Notes under the pieces: generated by a model
Database searches by the model: none
Told to the model about the DNA's origin: nothing
Seen by the model: only the letters and a program-made list of their open reading frames with translations
Shown: positions 24,527 to 32,636 of the stretch, piece by piece
Layout of the letters: each line of letters starts with the position of its first letter
Numbering within the stretch: position 1 is the stretch's first letter
Assembly (NCBI GenBank): GCA_051004015.1
Contig: JBPCKT010000142.1
Location: 1-43,204, forward strand
DNA: 43,204 nucleotides
Source of the DNA: SXOA01 sp051004015
Lineage (GTDB): Bacteria; Planctomycetota; Planctomycetia; Pirellulales; Pirellulaceae
Reading direction: 5' to 3'
Program-made: the position numbers and the translations under genes

Positions 24527-25612
24527 ATGGTTGCCAGGATTCTACCCGCTGTGCTCGGATTAGTCGTCGCGATTTTCGCGGTTATGCCGGGGAAGATCGC
24601 TATCGCCCAGCAGGCTTTCAAGCTGCAACTCTTCGGAAGGTGGGTCGAGGGGACACCACTGGTGGCGACGGAGAAGCAGGTGTTCCTGTTGGCGCGGGAC
24701 GGGCAGATGTGGGAGTTTGCGCCGTCCGAAGCACAGAGCTATAGCAAGTCCTCAAGCACGTTTCATGCGTACTCGCAGGCCGAGATGCGCGGCCAATTGA
24801 TGCGCGAGTTCGGCAGCAAGTTTGAGGTCTCAGGCAGCGGACATTACCTGGTCGTCCATCTGGCGGGGCAAAAGGATCTGTGGGCCCCGCGATTCGAGGA
24901 GCTGTATCGCTCGTTCGTCCACTACTTCAATACGCGCGCGTTCCGTCCCAGTGAACCCCGGTTCCCGATGGTGGCCGTCGTTTATCCGCGGCAGGCCGAT
25001 TTTCAGCGGGCGGCGACGGCGGACGGCAGCAAGAACGCGCAGAACATGCTGGGATATTACTCGCCGAAGACCAACCGTATCGTCCTGTTTGACGTGACCG
25101 CAGGCCGCACCGGGCAGGACTGGGCGACGAACGCCGACACGATCATCCACGAGGCCACGCACCAGATGGCGTTCAACGCCGGCATGCACAACCGCTTTGG
25201 GCAGTCGCCGCAGTGGGTCTGCGAGGGGCTGGCGACGATGTTTGAAGCCCGCGGCATCTGGAACGGCCGCGTCCATCAAAACCAGGCGGACCGCGTGAAC
25301 CGCATCCAGCTCGCCGCCTTTCGCCGCTATCAGCCGCGGCGAGGTGCGAACGCCATTGCCGAGACGGTTAGCGCCGACCGGGCATTTGAAAAGGACGCCG
25401 CAGGGGCCTACGCGGAGGCCTGGGCACTCTCCTTTTTTCTCAGTGAGCAAGAGCCGCGGAAGTACGTGCAGTACCTGATGAAAACCGCCGCCGTCAAAGA
25501 CTTCACGCAGTACCCCGCGCCGCAGCGGCTGAAGGACTTCACCGACGTCTTCGGCAGCAACTTGGGGCAATTGGATGCGAGGATGAAGCGGTTTATTGGC
25601 GAGCTAAAATAA
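24527..25612 (+). CDS. Secreted DUF1570 protein, putative zinc peptidase (MA clan-like)
   Basis: The protein has 361 residues from the ATG at 24527, which is preceded by a GGGAG site and followed directly by a signal peptide (ILPAVLGLVVAIFAVMPGKIAIAQQ). The frame is open 281 codons upstream, but that part overlaps the signal peptidase gene on the other strand and is not coding. The core has HEATH (His208, Glu209, His212) in DTIIHEATHQMAFN, with a downstream WVCEGLATMFE that supplies the likely third metal ligand Glu. This gluzincin arrangement is typical of DUF1570. Substrate unknown; location is periplasm or outside. It is convergent with carA, ten bases apart. Confidence 0.88.
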   Translation: MVARILPAVLGLVVAIFAVMPGKIAIAQQAFKLQLFGRWVEGTPLVATEKQVFLLARDGQMWEFAPSEAQSYSKSSSTFHAYSQAEMRGQLMREFGSKFEVSGSGHYLVVHLAGQKDLWAPRFEELYRSFVHYFNTRAFRPSEPRFPMVAVVYPRQADFQRAATADGSKNAQNMLGYYSPKTNRIVLFDVTAGRTGQDWATNADTIIHEATHQMAFNAGMHNRFGQSPQWVCEGLATMFEARGIWNGRVHQNQADRVNRIQLAAFRRYQPRRGANAIAETVSADRAFEKDAAGAYAEAWALSFFLSEQEPRKYVQYLMKTAAVKDFTQYPAPQRLKDFTDVFGSNLGQLDARMKRFIGELK

Positions 25613-25621
25613 TCGTTCGGC

Positions 25622-26764
25622 CTAAACGATGCTCTTCTCCGCTTGCATCATTTCCCGAAATTGCCGGAAAAGGTAACGACTATCGTGGGGGCCGCTGGAG
25701 GATTCGGGGTGGTACTGCACGCTGAAGGCGGGGGCCTCTTTGTGCCTCATGCCGGCCACGGTGTTGTCGTTGAGGTTGCGGTGCGTGATTTCCAGGCAGG
25801 AGGGGAGCGATTCCTCCTCCACCGCGAAACCGTGGTTCTGGGCGGTGATTTCGACCTTTCCCGTCAGCACGTTCATCACCGGCTGATTCGCGCCGCGGTG
25901 GCCGAACTTGAGCTTGAAGGTCTTGGCTCCGCACGCTAGCCCCAATAGTTGATGGCCGAGGCAGATGCCGAACACCGGCACTTTGCCGAGCACGCCGCGA
26001 ATGCAGTCCTGGGCATAATCCAGCGGCTCGGGATCGCCGGGGCCGTTGCTGAGAAAAACGCCGTCGGGGTGGTATGCCAGCACATCTTCCGCTGTGGCGG
26101 TGCCGGGCAAGATGGTGACGCGGCTCCCTTCATCCCAAAGATGGCGGGCGATGTTCCATTTCATGCCGTAATCGAGAGCGACGACATGGAAGTCCTGTTG
26201 CTCGAAAGCCGGATTGGGCTCGATCGTGAGCTTGGCCCACGAACTGAGCGGCTGCTTCCATTGGCTGGGTAGAGAAGGGAGGACTTCCCGCACCAAGTCG
26301 CGGCCGACGAGGCCGGGGCTGGCCTTGGCTTTGCGGACGAGGCTGGCGTCATCGAGATCAGCCGTGGAAACAATTCCCTTCATCGCCCCGCCAGTACGAA
26401 GCCGCCGAACCAAAGCCCGCGTATCAATCCCCGCCAGTCCGACGATGCCGTGCCGCTTCAGAAAGGCGTCCAGCGATTCCTGCGAGCGGAAGTTGCTCGG
26501 CCGGTCGGTCACTTCCTTGACGATGAAGCCGGCGAGGTGCGGCTTGCCGCTTTCCACGTCCTCTTCGTTGATGCCGTAGTTGCCGATCTCGGGATACGTC
26601 ATCGTGACGATCTGTCCGCGATAGCTGGGGTCGGTGAGAATCTCCTGGTAGCCGGTCATCGACGTGTTAAAGCAGACCTCCCCATCCACCTCGCCTGCCG
26701 CGCCGAACGAAACGCCGGTAAAAACAGTTCCATCCTCCAGGGCAAGTTTTGCGGGCTGCGCCAT
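25622..26764 (-). CDS. carA: Carbamoyl-phosphate synthase small (glutaminase) subunit
   Basis: The product has 380 residues from the ATG at 26764; a TTG four codons upstream is in frame, but the GGTGGAG site fits the ATG. It hydrolyses glutamine and channels ammonia to the CarB subunit for arginine and pyrimidine synthesis in the cytoplasm. The N-terminal half carries LEDGTVFTG, FNTSMTGYQEILTDPSY and GNYGINEEDVES. The class I amidotransferase half has the nucleophile Cys268 in VFGICLGHQLLG and the His/Glu pair in VQYHPESSSGPHDS. The length matches E. coli CarA. carB is not in the window. A minus-strand promoter is not obvious in the gap. Confidence 0.96.
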   Translation of the reverse strand: MAQPAKLALEDGTVFTGVSFGAAGEVDGEVCFNTSMTGYQEILTDPSYRGQIVTMTYPEIGNYGINEEDVESGKPHLAGFIVKEVTDRPSNFRSQESLDAFLKRHGIVGLAGIDTRALVRRLRTGGAMKGIVSTADLDDASLVRKAKASPGLVGRDLVREVLPSLPSQWKQPLSSWAKLTIEPNPAFEQQDFHVVALDYGMKWNIARHLWDEGSRVTILPGTATAEDVLAYHPDGVFLSNGPGDPEPLDYAQDCIRGVLGKVPVFGICLGHQLLGLACGAKTFKLKFGHRGANQPVMNVLTGKVEITAQNHGFAVEEESLPSCLEITHRNLNDNTVAGMRHKEAPAFSVQYHPESSSGPHDSRYLFRQFREMMQAEKSIV

Positions 26765-26809
26765 AATCTCCACCAAATCCTTCTCTAGCTGTCGCGATTG
26801 CGGCGGACC

Positions 26810-26837
26810 TTGCGTTTGTGCCGCAGCGGCCTAAAGT
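26810..26837 (+). promoter_or_regulatory. Candidate promoter of the small RNA
   Basis: TTGCGT (26810-26815) and TAAAGT (26832-26837) with a 16-base spacer. The -10 box is imperfect. The position is right for a transcript starting near 26843 and ending at the terminator at 26923-26962. Confidence 0.4.
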
Positions 26838-26842
26838 CGCCT

Positions 26843-26962
26843 GGAAGCAAGTCCCGATACCCCATGTACGGCTGTGGGTCTTCGGACAAGGGAGCAATCC
26901 CGCGTTCGGAACAGCCAAATCGGGAGGGTTTCAGTTGCGGCGAGCTGAAACCCTCCTTTTTT
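26843..26962 (+). ncRNA. Candidate structured small RNA of about 120 nt
   Basis: There is no reading frame of note, but nested pairing is clear. TCCCGAT (26852-26858) pairs with ATCGGGA (26919-26925). Inside, GGCTGT (26870-26875) pairs with ACAGCC (26911-26916). Within that lie two small hairpins with very stable loops: GTC-TTCG-GAC (26878-26887) and GGGA-GCAA-TCCC (26890-26901, a GNRA loop). A perfect intrinsic terminator follows. The next gene on either side is on the minus strand, so this is not a leader of a downstream gene. I could not match it to tmRNA, SRP RNA, RNase P RNA or 6S RNA by eye. It may be a trans-acting or housekeeping RNA. Confidence 0.6.
26923..26962 (+). terminator. Strong intrinsic terminator of the small RNA
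   Basis: Perfect 12-bp arms GGAGGGTTTCAG (26923-26934) and CTGAAACCCTCC (26945-26956) with a 10-base loop are followed by six T. The first three bases are shared with the 3' arm of the outer stem of the RNA, so the two stems compete slightly. From here to 27115 only a dispersed repeat is seen. Confidence 0.9.
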
Positions 26963-27060
26963 GTTTCTTGAGGAAATCTTTCGCGGGCGTTACGTCCTGC
27001 CTAAACTTAAGAAATTATAGCGGGGAGCGGGAAACGCGGTAGGGAGCGGACGCCGCAATC

Positions 27061-27085
27061 ACTAGCCCGACGCGCCAGCGAGGGA
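27061..27085. repeat. Dispersed 25-nt motif, copy 2
   Basis: It matches the motif at 21097-21121 at most positions, ending in AGCGAGGGA. It lies between the small-RNA terminator and the nucleotidyltransferase gene. Confidence 0.65.
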
Positions 27086-27115
27086 AAGACGGTTCCTGTT
27101 GCCAAAGCCGCCCGC

Positions 27116-27712
27116 TCACCCTTCCGGCGTGTCCAGAATCAGTTGCAGTCGTTCGGCCAGTTGTGGCGGAAATCGCGTGGGCCAAGTTGAATCGATGAGC
27201 CCCACTTCAATCATATCTTGAAGGTGAACCTGGTCCTTTCGGCGGAATGAAGTCAGCTTCATGCGCACAAGGGCTTCCAGTGAGATGTGCTGGAACTTTG
27301 CATCCGGTGCGGGCTCAGAGTCACTGACATCGGGCGCGGGGCAAGGGTCTTCGGCTTTGACCTTTTGTCCCGCGAATAGGACATGCACGGCATCGCGAGC
27401 CTTGGCATTTGGCCCGTCCAGAAACATGTCGATGCTCTTCACATGTCGGTAAATGAAGCCAGCTTTGGCAAGTGCTTGCTTGGCCCCCTCAAGGTCGGCT
27501 GGACGCAAGAGAATGTCTACGTCCTGAGTGTAACGGACGGCTGCTTCGTCGACTCGGGTAACCCATGCTGCCACGGCATTTCCGCCGACGACTGCATACG
27601 GAATCTTGGCCGCTTCCAGAGCAGCTGCTGCACGTAGCAATCGATCGCGGACCTTGTCCACGGCTCGGGCCATCCTTTCCCAGGAAACAGGATGAAGAGG
27701 AACTGAAGCCAT
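27116..27712 (-). CDS. Nucleotidyltransferase-fold protein (MNT/AbiEii-like)
   Basis: The protein has 198 residues. After an N-terminal helix, residues about 37-75 have the minimal nucleotidyltransferase signature: IPYAVVGGNAVAAWV followed by the paired acids in YTQDVDILL (Asp-x-Asp). The segment AKARDAVHVLFAGQKVK supplies the usual third acidic strand. The C-terminal region (ISLEALVRMKLTSFRRKDQVHLQDMIE) matches the AbiEii/MNT-like pattern in which a Lys and an Arg-Lys-Asp motif follow the core. Such proteins transfer nucleotides to protein or RNA and often serve in toxin-antitoxin pairs. No antitoxin gene is next to it, so a role in conflict is only a possibility. It ends 17 bases before the next gene starts on the same strand in the upstream direction. 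Confidence 0.8.
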   Translation of the reverse strand: MASVPLHPVSWERMARAVDKVRDRLLRAAAALEAAKIPYAVVGGNAVAAWVTRVDEAAVRYTQDVDILLRPADLEGAKQALAKAGFIYRHVKSIDMFLDGPNAKARDAVHVLFAGQKVKAEDPCPAPDVSDSEPAPDAKFQHISLEALVRMKLTSFRRKDQVHLQDMIEVGLIDSTWPTRFPPQLAERLQLILDTPEG

Positions 27713-27729
27713 GATGATATTCTACCACG

Positions 27730-29058
27730 CTACCCCAGCACCCGCCCCATCTGCCGCACCGCCTGCTTCAGCCGGTTCTCGTTCTCAACCAGGGCCATGC
27801 GGCAGTGACCTTCGCCGGCGTCGCCGAAGCCGCTGCCGGGGGAGAGGGCGACGTTGGCCTGGTCGATCATCAGCATCGCGAAGTCCACGCTGCTCATGCG
27901 GCTGACCCAGGGTTCGGGGATGCGGCCCCAGACGAACATCCCGGCCCGCGGGGTGGGGACCTGCCAGCCTTGCTTGCGGAGGCCGTCGAGCAGCAGGTCC
28001 CGCCGCGACTGGTAAAGCCGCGACTGGGCCTCGACCGCGGCGTCGGTGTGCCGCAGGGCCACAATGGCGGCAATTTGAATCGCCTGGAACAGGCCGTAGT
28101 CGTAGTACCCCTTGATGGTGCCGAGGGCCTTTACCAGCTCCGGATTGCCGGCGCAGAACCCGCATCGCCAGCCGGCCATGTTGTAGCCTTTGCTCATCGT
28201 GGTGAACTCGACGCCCACCTCTTTCGCTCCTGGTGCGGCCAGGAAGCTGGGCGGCGTGTAGCCGTCGAAGGCCACGTCGGCATAGGCGAAGTCGCTGACC
28301 ACCATGAAGCTGTATTTGCGGGCCAGCTTGACCACTTCCGCCCAGAACGCCGGCTCGACCGTGACGCTCGACGGGTTGTGGGGATAGTTGAAGACCACCA
28401 CCTTGGGGGCCGGCGAAAGATGCTCGCAGGTGAAGGCGATGTTGGAGAGGAACTGGGCCTCGTTTTCCACTTCCAGGGCGATCACGCTGGCCCCCGCCAT
28501 GGCCACCGCGTATTTGTGGGCGGGAAAGAACGGAGCCGGGATGATGACGTTGTCCCCCGGTCCGACGGACGCCAGCATCAAGTGGCTGAACCCTTCCTTC
28601 GAGCCGATGGTGACGATGATCTCGCTCTCTGGATCGAGCCGCACGCCGAATTTCTTGAAGTACTTGCCTGCCACTTCCCGCCGCAGATTCAAAATGCCGT
28701 TCGCCTTGCTATAGCCGTGATTGTTCGGATCTTGCGCGGCCTCCATCAGCTTCTCAATCACAATCTCCTGCGGCGGCTCACTGGGATTTCCCATCCCCAG
28801 GTCGATGACATCCTGGCCCGCTTTGCGCTTTGAATCCCGCAAGGCGTTGACGCGAGCAAGGACATACGGAGGCAGTTTAGTAAGCCGGTCGGCGAGTTGG
28901 ATTTTGAACGGTGCGGGCGCAGCAGCGGAAGACGGAGAGACGGAGAGAGGGAGAGAAGGAGAGAGGACTTTGGCCGCTGGGCCATTTCCCCCTTGTTCCT
29001 TGCCTCCTGTCTCCTGACTCCTGACCCCTGATTCCTGACTCCTGCCTCCTGCTGCCAT
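27730..29058 (-). CDS. alaC: Aminotransferase class I/II, AlaC-like
   Basis: This 442-residue PLP enzyme resembles E. coli AlaC (glutamate-pyruvate aminotransferase) over its whole core: RLTKLPPYV, DVIDLGMGNPSEPP, HGYSKANGI, IVTIGSKEGFSHLMLA, FNYPHNPSS and the PLP-binding Lys290 in TMSKGYNMAGWR. It would make alanine from pyruvate and glutamate in the cytoplasm. The N-terminus is unusual: about 50 residues precede the conserved start, and much of that is read through a heptad DNA repeat and a purine-rich stretch. No ATG or GTG nearer to the conserved core is in frame, so either this extension is made or translation uses a rare start. Confidence 0.9.
   Translation of the reverse strand: MAAGGRSQESGVRSQETGGKEQGGNGPAAKVLSPSLPLSVSPSSAAAPAPFKIQLADRLTKLPPYVLARVNALRDSKRKAGQDVIDLGMGNPSEPPQEIVIEKLMEAAQDPNNHGYSKANGILNLRREVAGKYFKKFGVRLDPESEIIVTIGSKEGFSHLMLASVGPGDNVIIPAPFFPAHKYAVAMAGASVIALEVENEAQFLSNIAFTCEHLSPAPKVVVFNYPHNPSSVTVEPAFWAEVVKLARKYSFMVVSDFAYADVAFDGYTPPSFLAAPGAKEVGVEFTTMSKGYNMAGWRCGFCAGNPELVKALGTIKGYYDYGLFQAIQIAAIVALRHTDAAVEAQSRLYQSRRDLLLDGLRKQGWQVPTPRAGMFVWGRIPEPWVSRMSSVDFAMLMIDQANVALSPGSGFGDAGEGHCRMALVENENRLKQAVRQMGRVLG
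29005..29053. repeat. Seven heptanucleotide repeats inside the alaC-like N-terminus
   Basis: Seven tandem copies of TCCTGAC or one- to two-base variants cover 49 bases. On the coding (minus) strand they encode most of residues 2-18 of the aminotransferase. Similar heptads occur as purely intergenic DNA elsewhere in this window (6623-6709, different sequence). From 29059 to 29384 no gene is convincing. Confidence 0.75.
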
Positions 29059-29344
29059 ACCGCCGTCCCATCTTCGCTAGCACGTAAAGTGTTCCCAACC
29101 CTCAACATAACTCATCGGGTAACTCGGGGGGAACGGGAAAGGGAAACCAGATTTTCCAAGTTTTCTTGTCAAACGTGGCGTTCCGTCGAGTGCTGTAAGG
29201 AGCGGCGCTCCCTTCGGCAGGTTCGCGCAAGTCATGTCCCAGTAAGCGGATAGCAATGCGGTCGTAACGCACCCCCCGTCGATCGCCAAGAAGTCCTGGG
29301 CTAGAGACGAATACTTCTTTAGTTGCGTCAATATCCTGGTTCTG

Positions 29345-29367
29345 GGCAGGCCGGAAGCCTGCCCCAC
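29345..29367. repeat. Dispersed 23-nt palindromic repeat, copy 2
   Basis: It differs at two positions from 6714-6736. It ends 17 bases before the ATG of the NlpC/P60-like gene, so it must lie in the promoter or leader of that gene. The rest of the 325-base gap upstream shows only short open frames with no family resemblance. Confidence 0.7.
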
Positions 29368-29384
29368 CTCTAACCTCTTACCTC

Positions 29385-30026
29385 ATGAACGCCTGGTTCC
29401 TCCTCGTCACCCTCGCCACCGCCGCCGAGCCGCTCGAAGACGGCACGCTCCTCTTCCTGGAAAACTGCTCCAGCGTCGTCCAGCGGTCCACGAACAGCAG
29501 TGTGGGGCATGTGGCCATTCTGATGCACGAAGACAGTCAGCCGTGGATCTACGAAGCCATTCCCGGCGGCGTGCGCCGCCTGAAAGCGGACGATTACTAC
29601 GCCGAGCTTTCCCGTCTCAACGCCCGCAAGAACGAGGAGAAGCATATCCGGGCCTTTGCTCTCCGCCCCGAAAAACCCTTCACCGCCGCGGAGCGGCAGG
29701 CCATGCGGCAATATCTGGAGGAACAGATCGGCCGCCGCTACAGCGTAAGGAACTATGTCCGGGGCGAAGGAGGCCGCGGCATCCACTGCTCCGAGCTCGC
29801 GTCGCAAGCCATGAACGCAACCGGCCGCTATCAGTGGGAACATTGCTACTCCATCAATCCCAGCCACTTGCAAGAGCTGATCGACCCCACCTACCAGGAC
29901 CCCGCCGCCATCGACCTCCCCGCGGTTCCCGAAGAGACCTGGTGCCAGCGAACCCAGCGCCGCTGGGACCACCTTCGCACCTGGTGCGCCTGGAGCTGCG
30001 GCGAAGCTGTGTCGTTCTGCCGCTAG
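29385..30026 (+). CDS. Permuted NlpC/P60-like papain-fold protein (YiiX type)
   Basis: The protein has 213 residues. A short hydrophobic start (MNAWFLLVTLATAAEP) is probably a signal peptide. His42 in VGHVAIL and Cys135 in GIHCSELASQAM are in the order His-then-Cys typical of circularly permuted NlpC/P60 proteins (YiiX/YebB family), which act on amide or lipid substrates. GDxxF-like DGTLLFLENC at about 19-28 is the usual first strand. Length and motif order fit well. The ATG is not preceded by a Shine-Dalgarno. The exporter gene follows after 57 bases on the same strand, with its own promoter-like box. Confidence 0.82.
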   Translation: MNAWFLLVTLATAAEPLEDGTLLFLENCSSVVQRSTNSSVGHVAILMHEDSQPWIYEAIPGGVRRLKADDYYAELSRLNARKNEEKHIRAFALRPEKPFTAAERQAMRQYLEEQIGRRYSVRNYVRGEGGRGIHCSELASQAMNATGRYQWEHCYSINPSHLQELIDPTYQDPAAIDLPAVPEETWCQRTQRRWDHLRTWCAWSCGEAVSFCR

Positions 30027-30066
30027 TCCGGGCAGCGGCGCACGTCTCCTTCGGCAAAACGGGCCG

Positions 30067-30082
30067 GCCCGTATAATCGGGC
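30067..30082 (+). promoter_or_regulatory. TATAAT box in a palindrome, 6 bases before the exporter start
   Basis: GCCCG-TATAAT-CGGGC is a perfect palindrome around a consensus -10 box. The ATG at 30084 lies where transcription should start, so the mRNA would be leaderless. The -35 region (near 30049-30055) is weak. The palindrome could also bind a repressor. Confidence 0.5.
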
Positions 30083-30083
30083 G

Positions 30084-32447
30084 ATGCCCGGTCCCACCCG
30101 CCGCTTCAACGAGTTCGTCATCGCCTGGCGCTATCCGCTCTGCCTGCTGGGCATCGCGCTCGCTCTGGCCGCGTACTTTCCCTCCCAAGGGATCAAGTTC
30201 GACCGCTCCATCGAGAACATGTTCTCGGCGAATGATCCCATCCTTCCCCCGTACCTGAGGCTCAAGCAGCAGTTCGGCGGGAATGAAATCGTGCTGGCCG
30301 TTTACGAGGACCCGGAGCTGCTCCATGCGGATGGCCGCGGGCTCAAACGGCTGGAGGCGACGAGCGAGCGGATGAAGAAAGTCGCCGGGGTGAAGGACGT
30401 GCTGAGCCTGGCCGAAGTCAACGCCCTGCTGGAGAGGTTGCAGACGACAAAAAAATTCACCAACATCATTGGTCTCGGTCCCAAAGACGATTGGAAAGGC
30501 CCGGCCGTCCTCAATCCCCAAAGCGACCTCGCTCGCAGCTACCGCGAGTTGTTTCAGGGATACACACACGGCAGTGATGGCAGGACCGTGGCCTTGGCCT
30601 GCATGTTGGAGCCGCAAGGTGCTTCCGCCGAGGGCGAAGCTGCCCAGGATGTTTCTCGCCGCCAGACCATCGAAGACCTCCGCGAAATCGTCACTTCGCT
30701 CCCCGACAACCTCGCTCCCGGCGTGCTCGCCGGAGAACCCGTCATGGTCACCGAAGGCTTCAAGCTCCTCGAAATCGACGGCCAGCGGCTGGGGCTCTGG
30801 TCCACGCTACTGGTCGGGCTGACCATCGTGGTCTGCTTTCGCTCGCTCCGCTGGCTGGTCGTGCCTATCGCGGTTGTGCAGTGGACCATCTTCATCACGC
30901 AGGCTGTGCTCGCTCTTTCGGGCCTGCGGCTGTCGATGGTCAGCTCGATGCTCACAGCTATCGTCACCGTGGTCGGCGTCGCCACCGTCGTCCATCTCAT
31001 CGTCCGCTACCGCGAGCTCCGGGCCGAAGGCCAACAGCCGCGGGAAGCGTACCAGACAGCCGCCACGCTACTCACCTGGCCGATCATCGGGGCCATCATG
31101 ACCGACGTTGCCGGCTTCGGCTCGCTCTGGATCTCGGACGTCGGCCCAGTCAAGGACTTTGGCACCATGATGGTCCTCGGCTCGATCCTCGTACTTCCCG
31201 CCGTCGCCCTCCTTGTCCCCGCCCTCGCGCTTCTCGGCGCGACAGGCCAGGAGAAGCAGATCTCCCACAGCACCTGGGCCGAAGGGCGGCTGGATATGGG
31301 CCTTTCCCAAATGGTCGCCACCGTGCAGAAGCGCTCCAAGCTGACCGCGCTCTTGACCGTCCTCGTCTCCGCGGTGGCAGGGCTCGGCGCGCTCCGACTG
31401 GAGATCGAGTCCGACTTCACCCGCAACTTCCGTCCCGGCAGCCGCGTGGTCACGGGGTATGAATACGTGGAAACGCATCTCGGCGGAGCGGGCGTATGGG
31501 ATGTGCTGATTCCCGCCCCCGATGTCCTGGACGAAGCTTATTTCCTCAAAGTCCGTAATCTCGAGACGCAACTCCGTGGCATCAAGATTGAACCCAAACT
31601 AACCGGTGGCGAAGCGGCCACGCTCACCAAGGTCATCAGCCTGGTCGATATCCTTGATGCCTCCAAAAAAGACGCCGCGCTCGCTGCCGTCCCCACCGAG
31701 ATGCAAGTGCGCGGGATGGCCGTCGTGATGCCCGCTTTCATGGGAGCCCTGCAAGGGAAGGACGAGCAAGGCCGCCGCTGGCTCCGCATCATGCTCCGCG
31801 CCCGCGAGCGCCAGCAAGCCTGGCAGAAGCGGCAGCTCATTGACGAAGTGACCCGTGTGGCCCAGGCCGCATTCCCGCCCCCTGCGGACGACGCCAAGGA
31901 CGACAACTCCGCGCCAGCCGCCGAAGTCACCGGCTTCTTCGTCCTGCTGACGCGGCTGATTCAAAGCTTGCTGCGGGATCAGTGGTCCAGCTTCGCCATC
32001 ACGGTCGCCGGCGTGGCAGTAATGCTCCTGATCGCCTTCCGCAGCATCCGCTGGACCCTCATCGCCCTCGTCCCCAACGCCCTCCCCATCCTCATGGTCA
32101 TGGGGTTGCTCGGCTGGCTGGGGCTGAAAATCAACATGGGCGCCGCCATGATCGCCGCCGTCTCGATGGGGCTCTCCGTCGATAGCTCCATCCACTACCT
32201 GGCCGCCTACCGCCGCGAACGGGTCGCCGGCCGCAGCGTCTCCGAGGCCCTCAACCTTGTCCAGCAGAGCGTCGGCCGGGCAGCGGTCCTCTCCACCCTG
32301 GCCCTCATCGTCGGCTTCATGGTCCTCTGCACCAGCGAATTCGTCCCCACCATCTACTTCGGCGCCCTCGTCAGCCTCGCCATGTTCGGCGGCCTCGCCG
32401 GCAACCTCATCGTCCTGCCGCTCCTCTTACATTGGACTGAAAAATGA
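30084..32447 (+). CDS. MMPL/RND-family membrane exporter
   Basis: This 787-residue protein has two homologous halves. Each starts with one membrane segment and a large periplasmic loop, then a cluster of segments: first half TM1 at about 18-36, loop to about 245, segments to about 385 (LWSTLLVGLTIVVCFRSLRW, LSMVSSMLTAIVTVVGVATV); second half TM at about 410-425, loop to about 640, segments to 785. Loop motifs such as FDRSIENMFSANDP and the second-half SMGLSVDSSIHYL (Asp-containing, proton relay) fit MMPL/HAE3-type transporters. The substrate is probably a lipid or hydrophobic molecule, but the sequence does not say which. It is the last gene before the sulfatase, which is convergent. Confidence 0.9.
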   Translation: MPGPTRRFNEFVIAWRYPLCLLGIALALAAYFPSQGIKFDRSIENMFSANDPILPPYLRLKQQFGGNEIVLAVYEDPELLHADGRGLKRLEATSERMKKVAGVKDVLSLAEVNALLERLQTTKKFTNIIGLGPKDDWKGPAVLNPQSDLARSYRELFQGYTHGSDGRTVALACMLEPQGASAEGEAAQDVSRRQTIEDLREIVTSLPDNLAPGVLAGEPVMVTEGFKLLEIDGQRLGLWSTLLVGLTIVVCFRSLRWLVVPIAVVQWTIFITQAVLALSGLRLSMVSSMLTAIVTVVGVATVVHLIVRYRELRAEGQQPREAYQTAATLLTWPIIGAIMTDVAGFGSLWISDVGPVKDFGTMMVLGSILVLPAVALLVPALALLGATGQEKQISHSTWAEGRLDMGLSQMVATVQKRSKLTALLTVLVSAVAGLGALRLEIESDFTRNFRPGSRVVTGYEYVETHLGGAGVWDVLIPAPDVLDEAYFLKVRNLETQLRGIKIEPKLTGGEAATLTKVISLVDILDASKKDAALAAVPTEMQVRGMAVVMPAFMGALQGKDEQGRRWLRIMLRARERQQAWQKRQLIDEVTRVAQAAFPPPADDAKDDNSAPAAEVTGFFVLLTRLIQSLLRDQWSSFAITVAGVAVMLLIAFRSIRWTLIALVPNALPILMVMGLLGWLGLKINMGAAMIAAVSMGLSVDSSIHYLAAYRRERVAGRSVSEALNLVQQSVGRAAVLSTLALIVGFMVLCTSEFVPTIYFGALVSLAMFGGLAGNLIVLPLLLHWTEK

Positions 32448-32579
32448 GGCCGCCATTGCGGCACCCCCCCGATTGCATCCGCCGGGTTGATAACCCTTTT
32501 CTACTTCGCATTTCTAGCTGAAGCGAGGCTGATGAATCGACGTAAACTTCTTATTTCCATGCATTTATGGTCGCGTCTC

Positions 32580-32635
32580 GTTCACAATCCCGCGCCGAAT
32601 CGCGGAAAAGCCGATATGATTCCAAGATTGTGAAC
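32580..32635 (-). terminator. Hairpin just after the sulfatase stop codon
   Basis: Perfect 10-bp arms GTTCACAATC (32580-32589) and GATTGTGAAC (32626-32635) enclose an inner CCGCG...CGCGG hairpin. It begins 1 base past the sulfatase stop. There is no U run, so it is a probable transcript-end structure, not a classical terminator. The rest of the 189-base gap shows no gene. Confidence 0.4.
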
Positions 32636-32636
32636 C

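Noticed and set aside
26843..26962. Riboswitch controlling a downstream gene
   Set aside because: The terminator is followed by a minus-strand gene, so there is no plus-strand gene to regulate; a free-standing RNA fits better.
29077..29375. Minus-strand frames between the aminotransferase and NlpC/P60-like genes
   Set aside because: One has a GTG start inside a repeat and another has no good start; neither resembles a known family, and codon use is unlike the neighbours. A relic gene cannot be excluded but is not supported.
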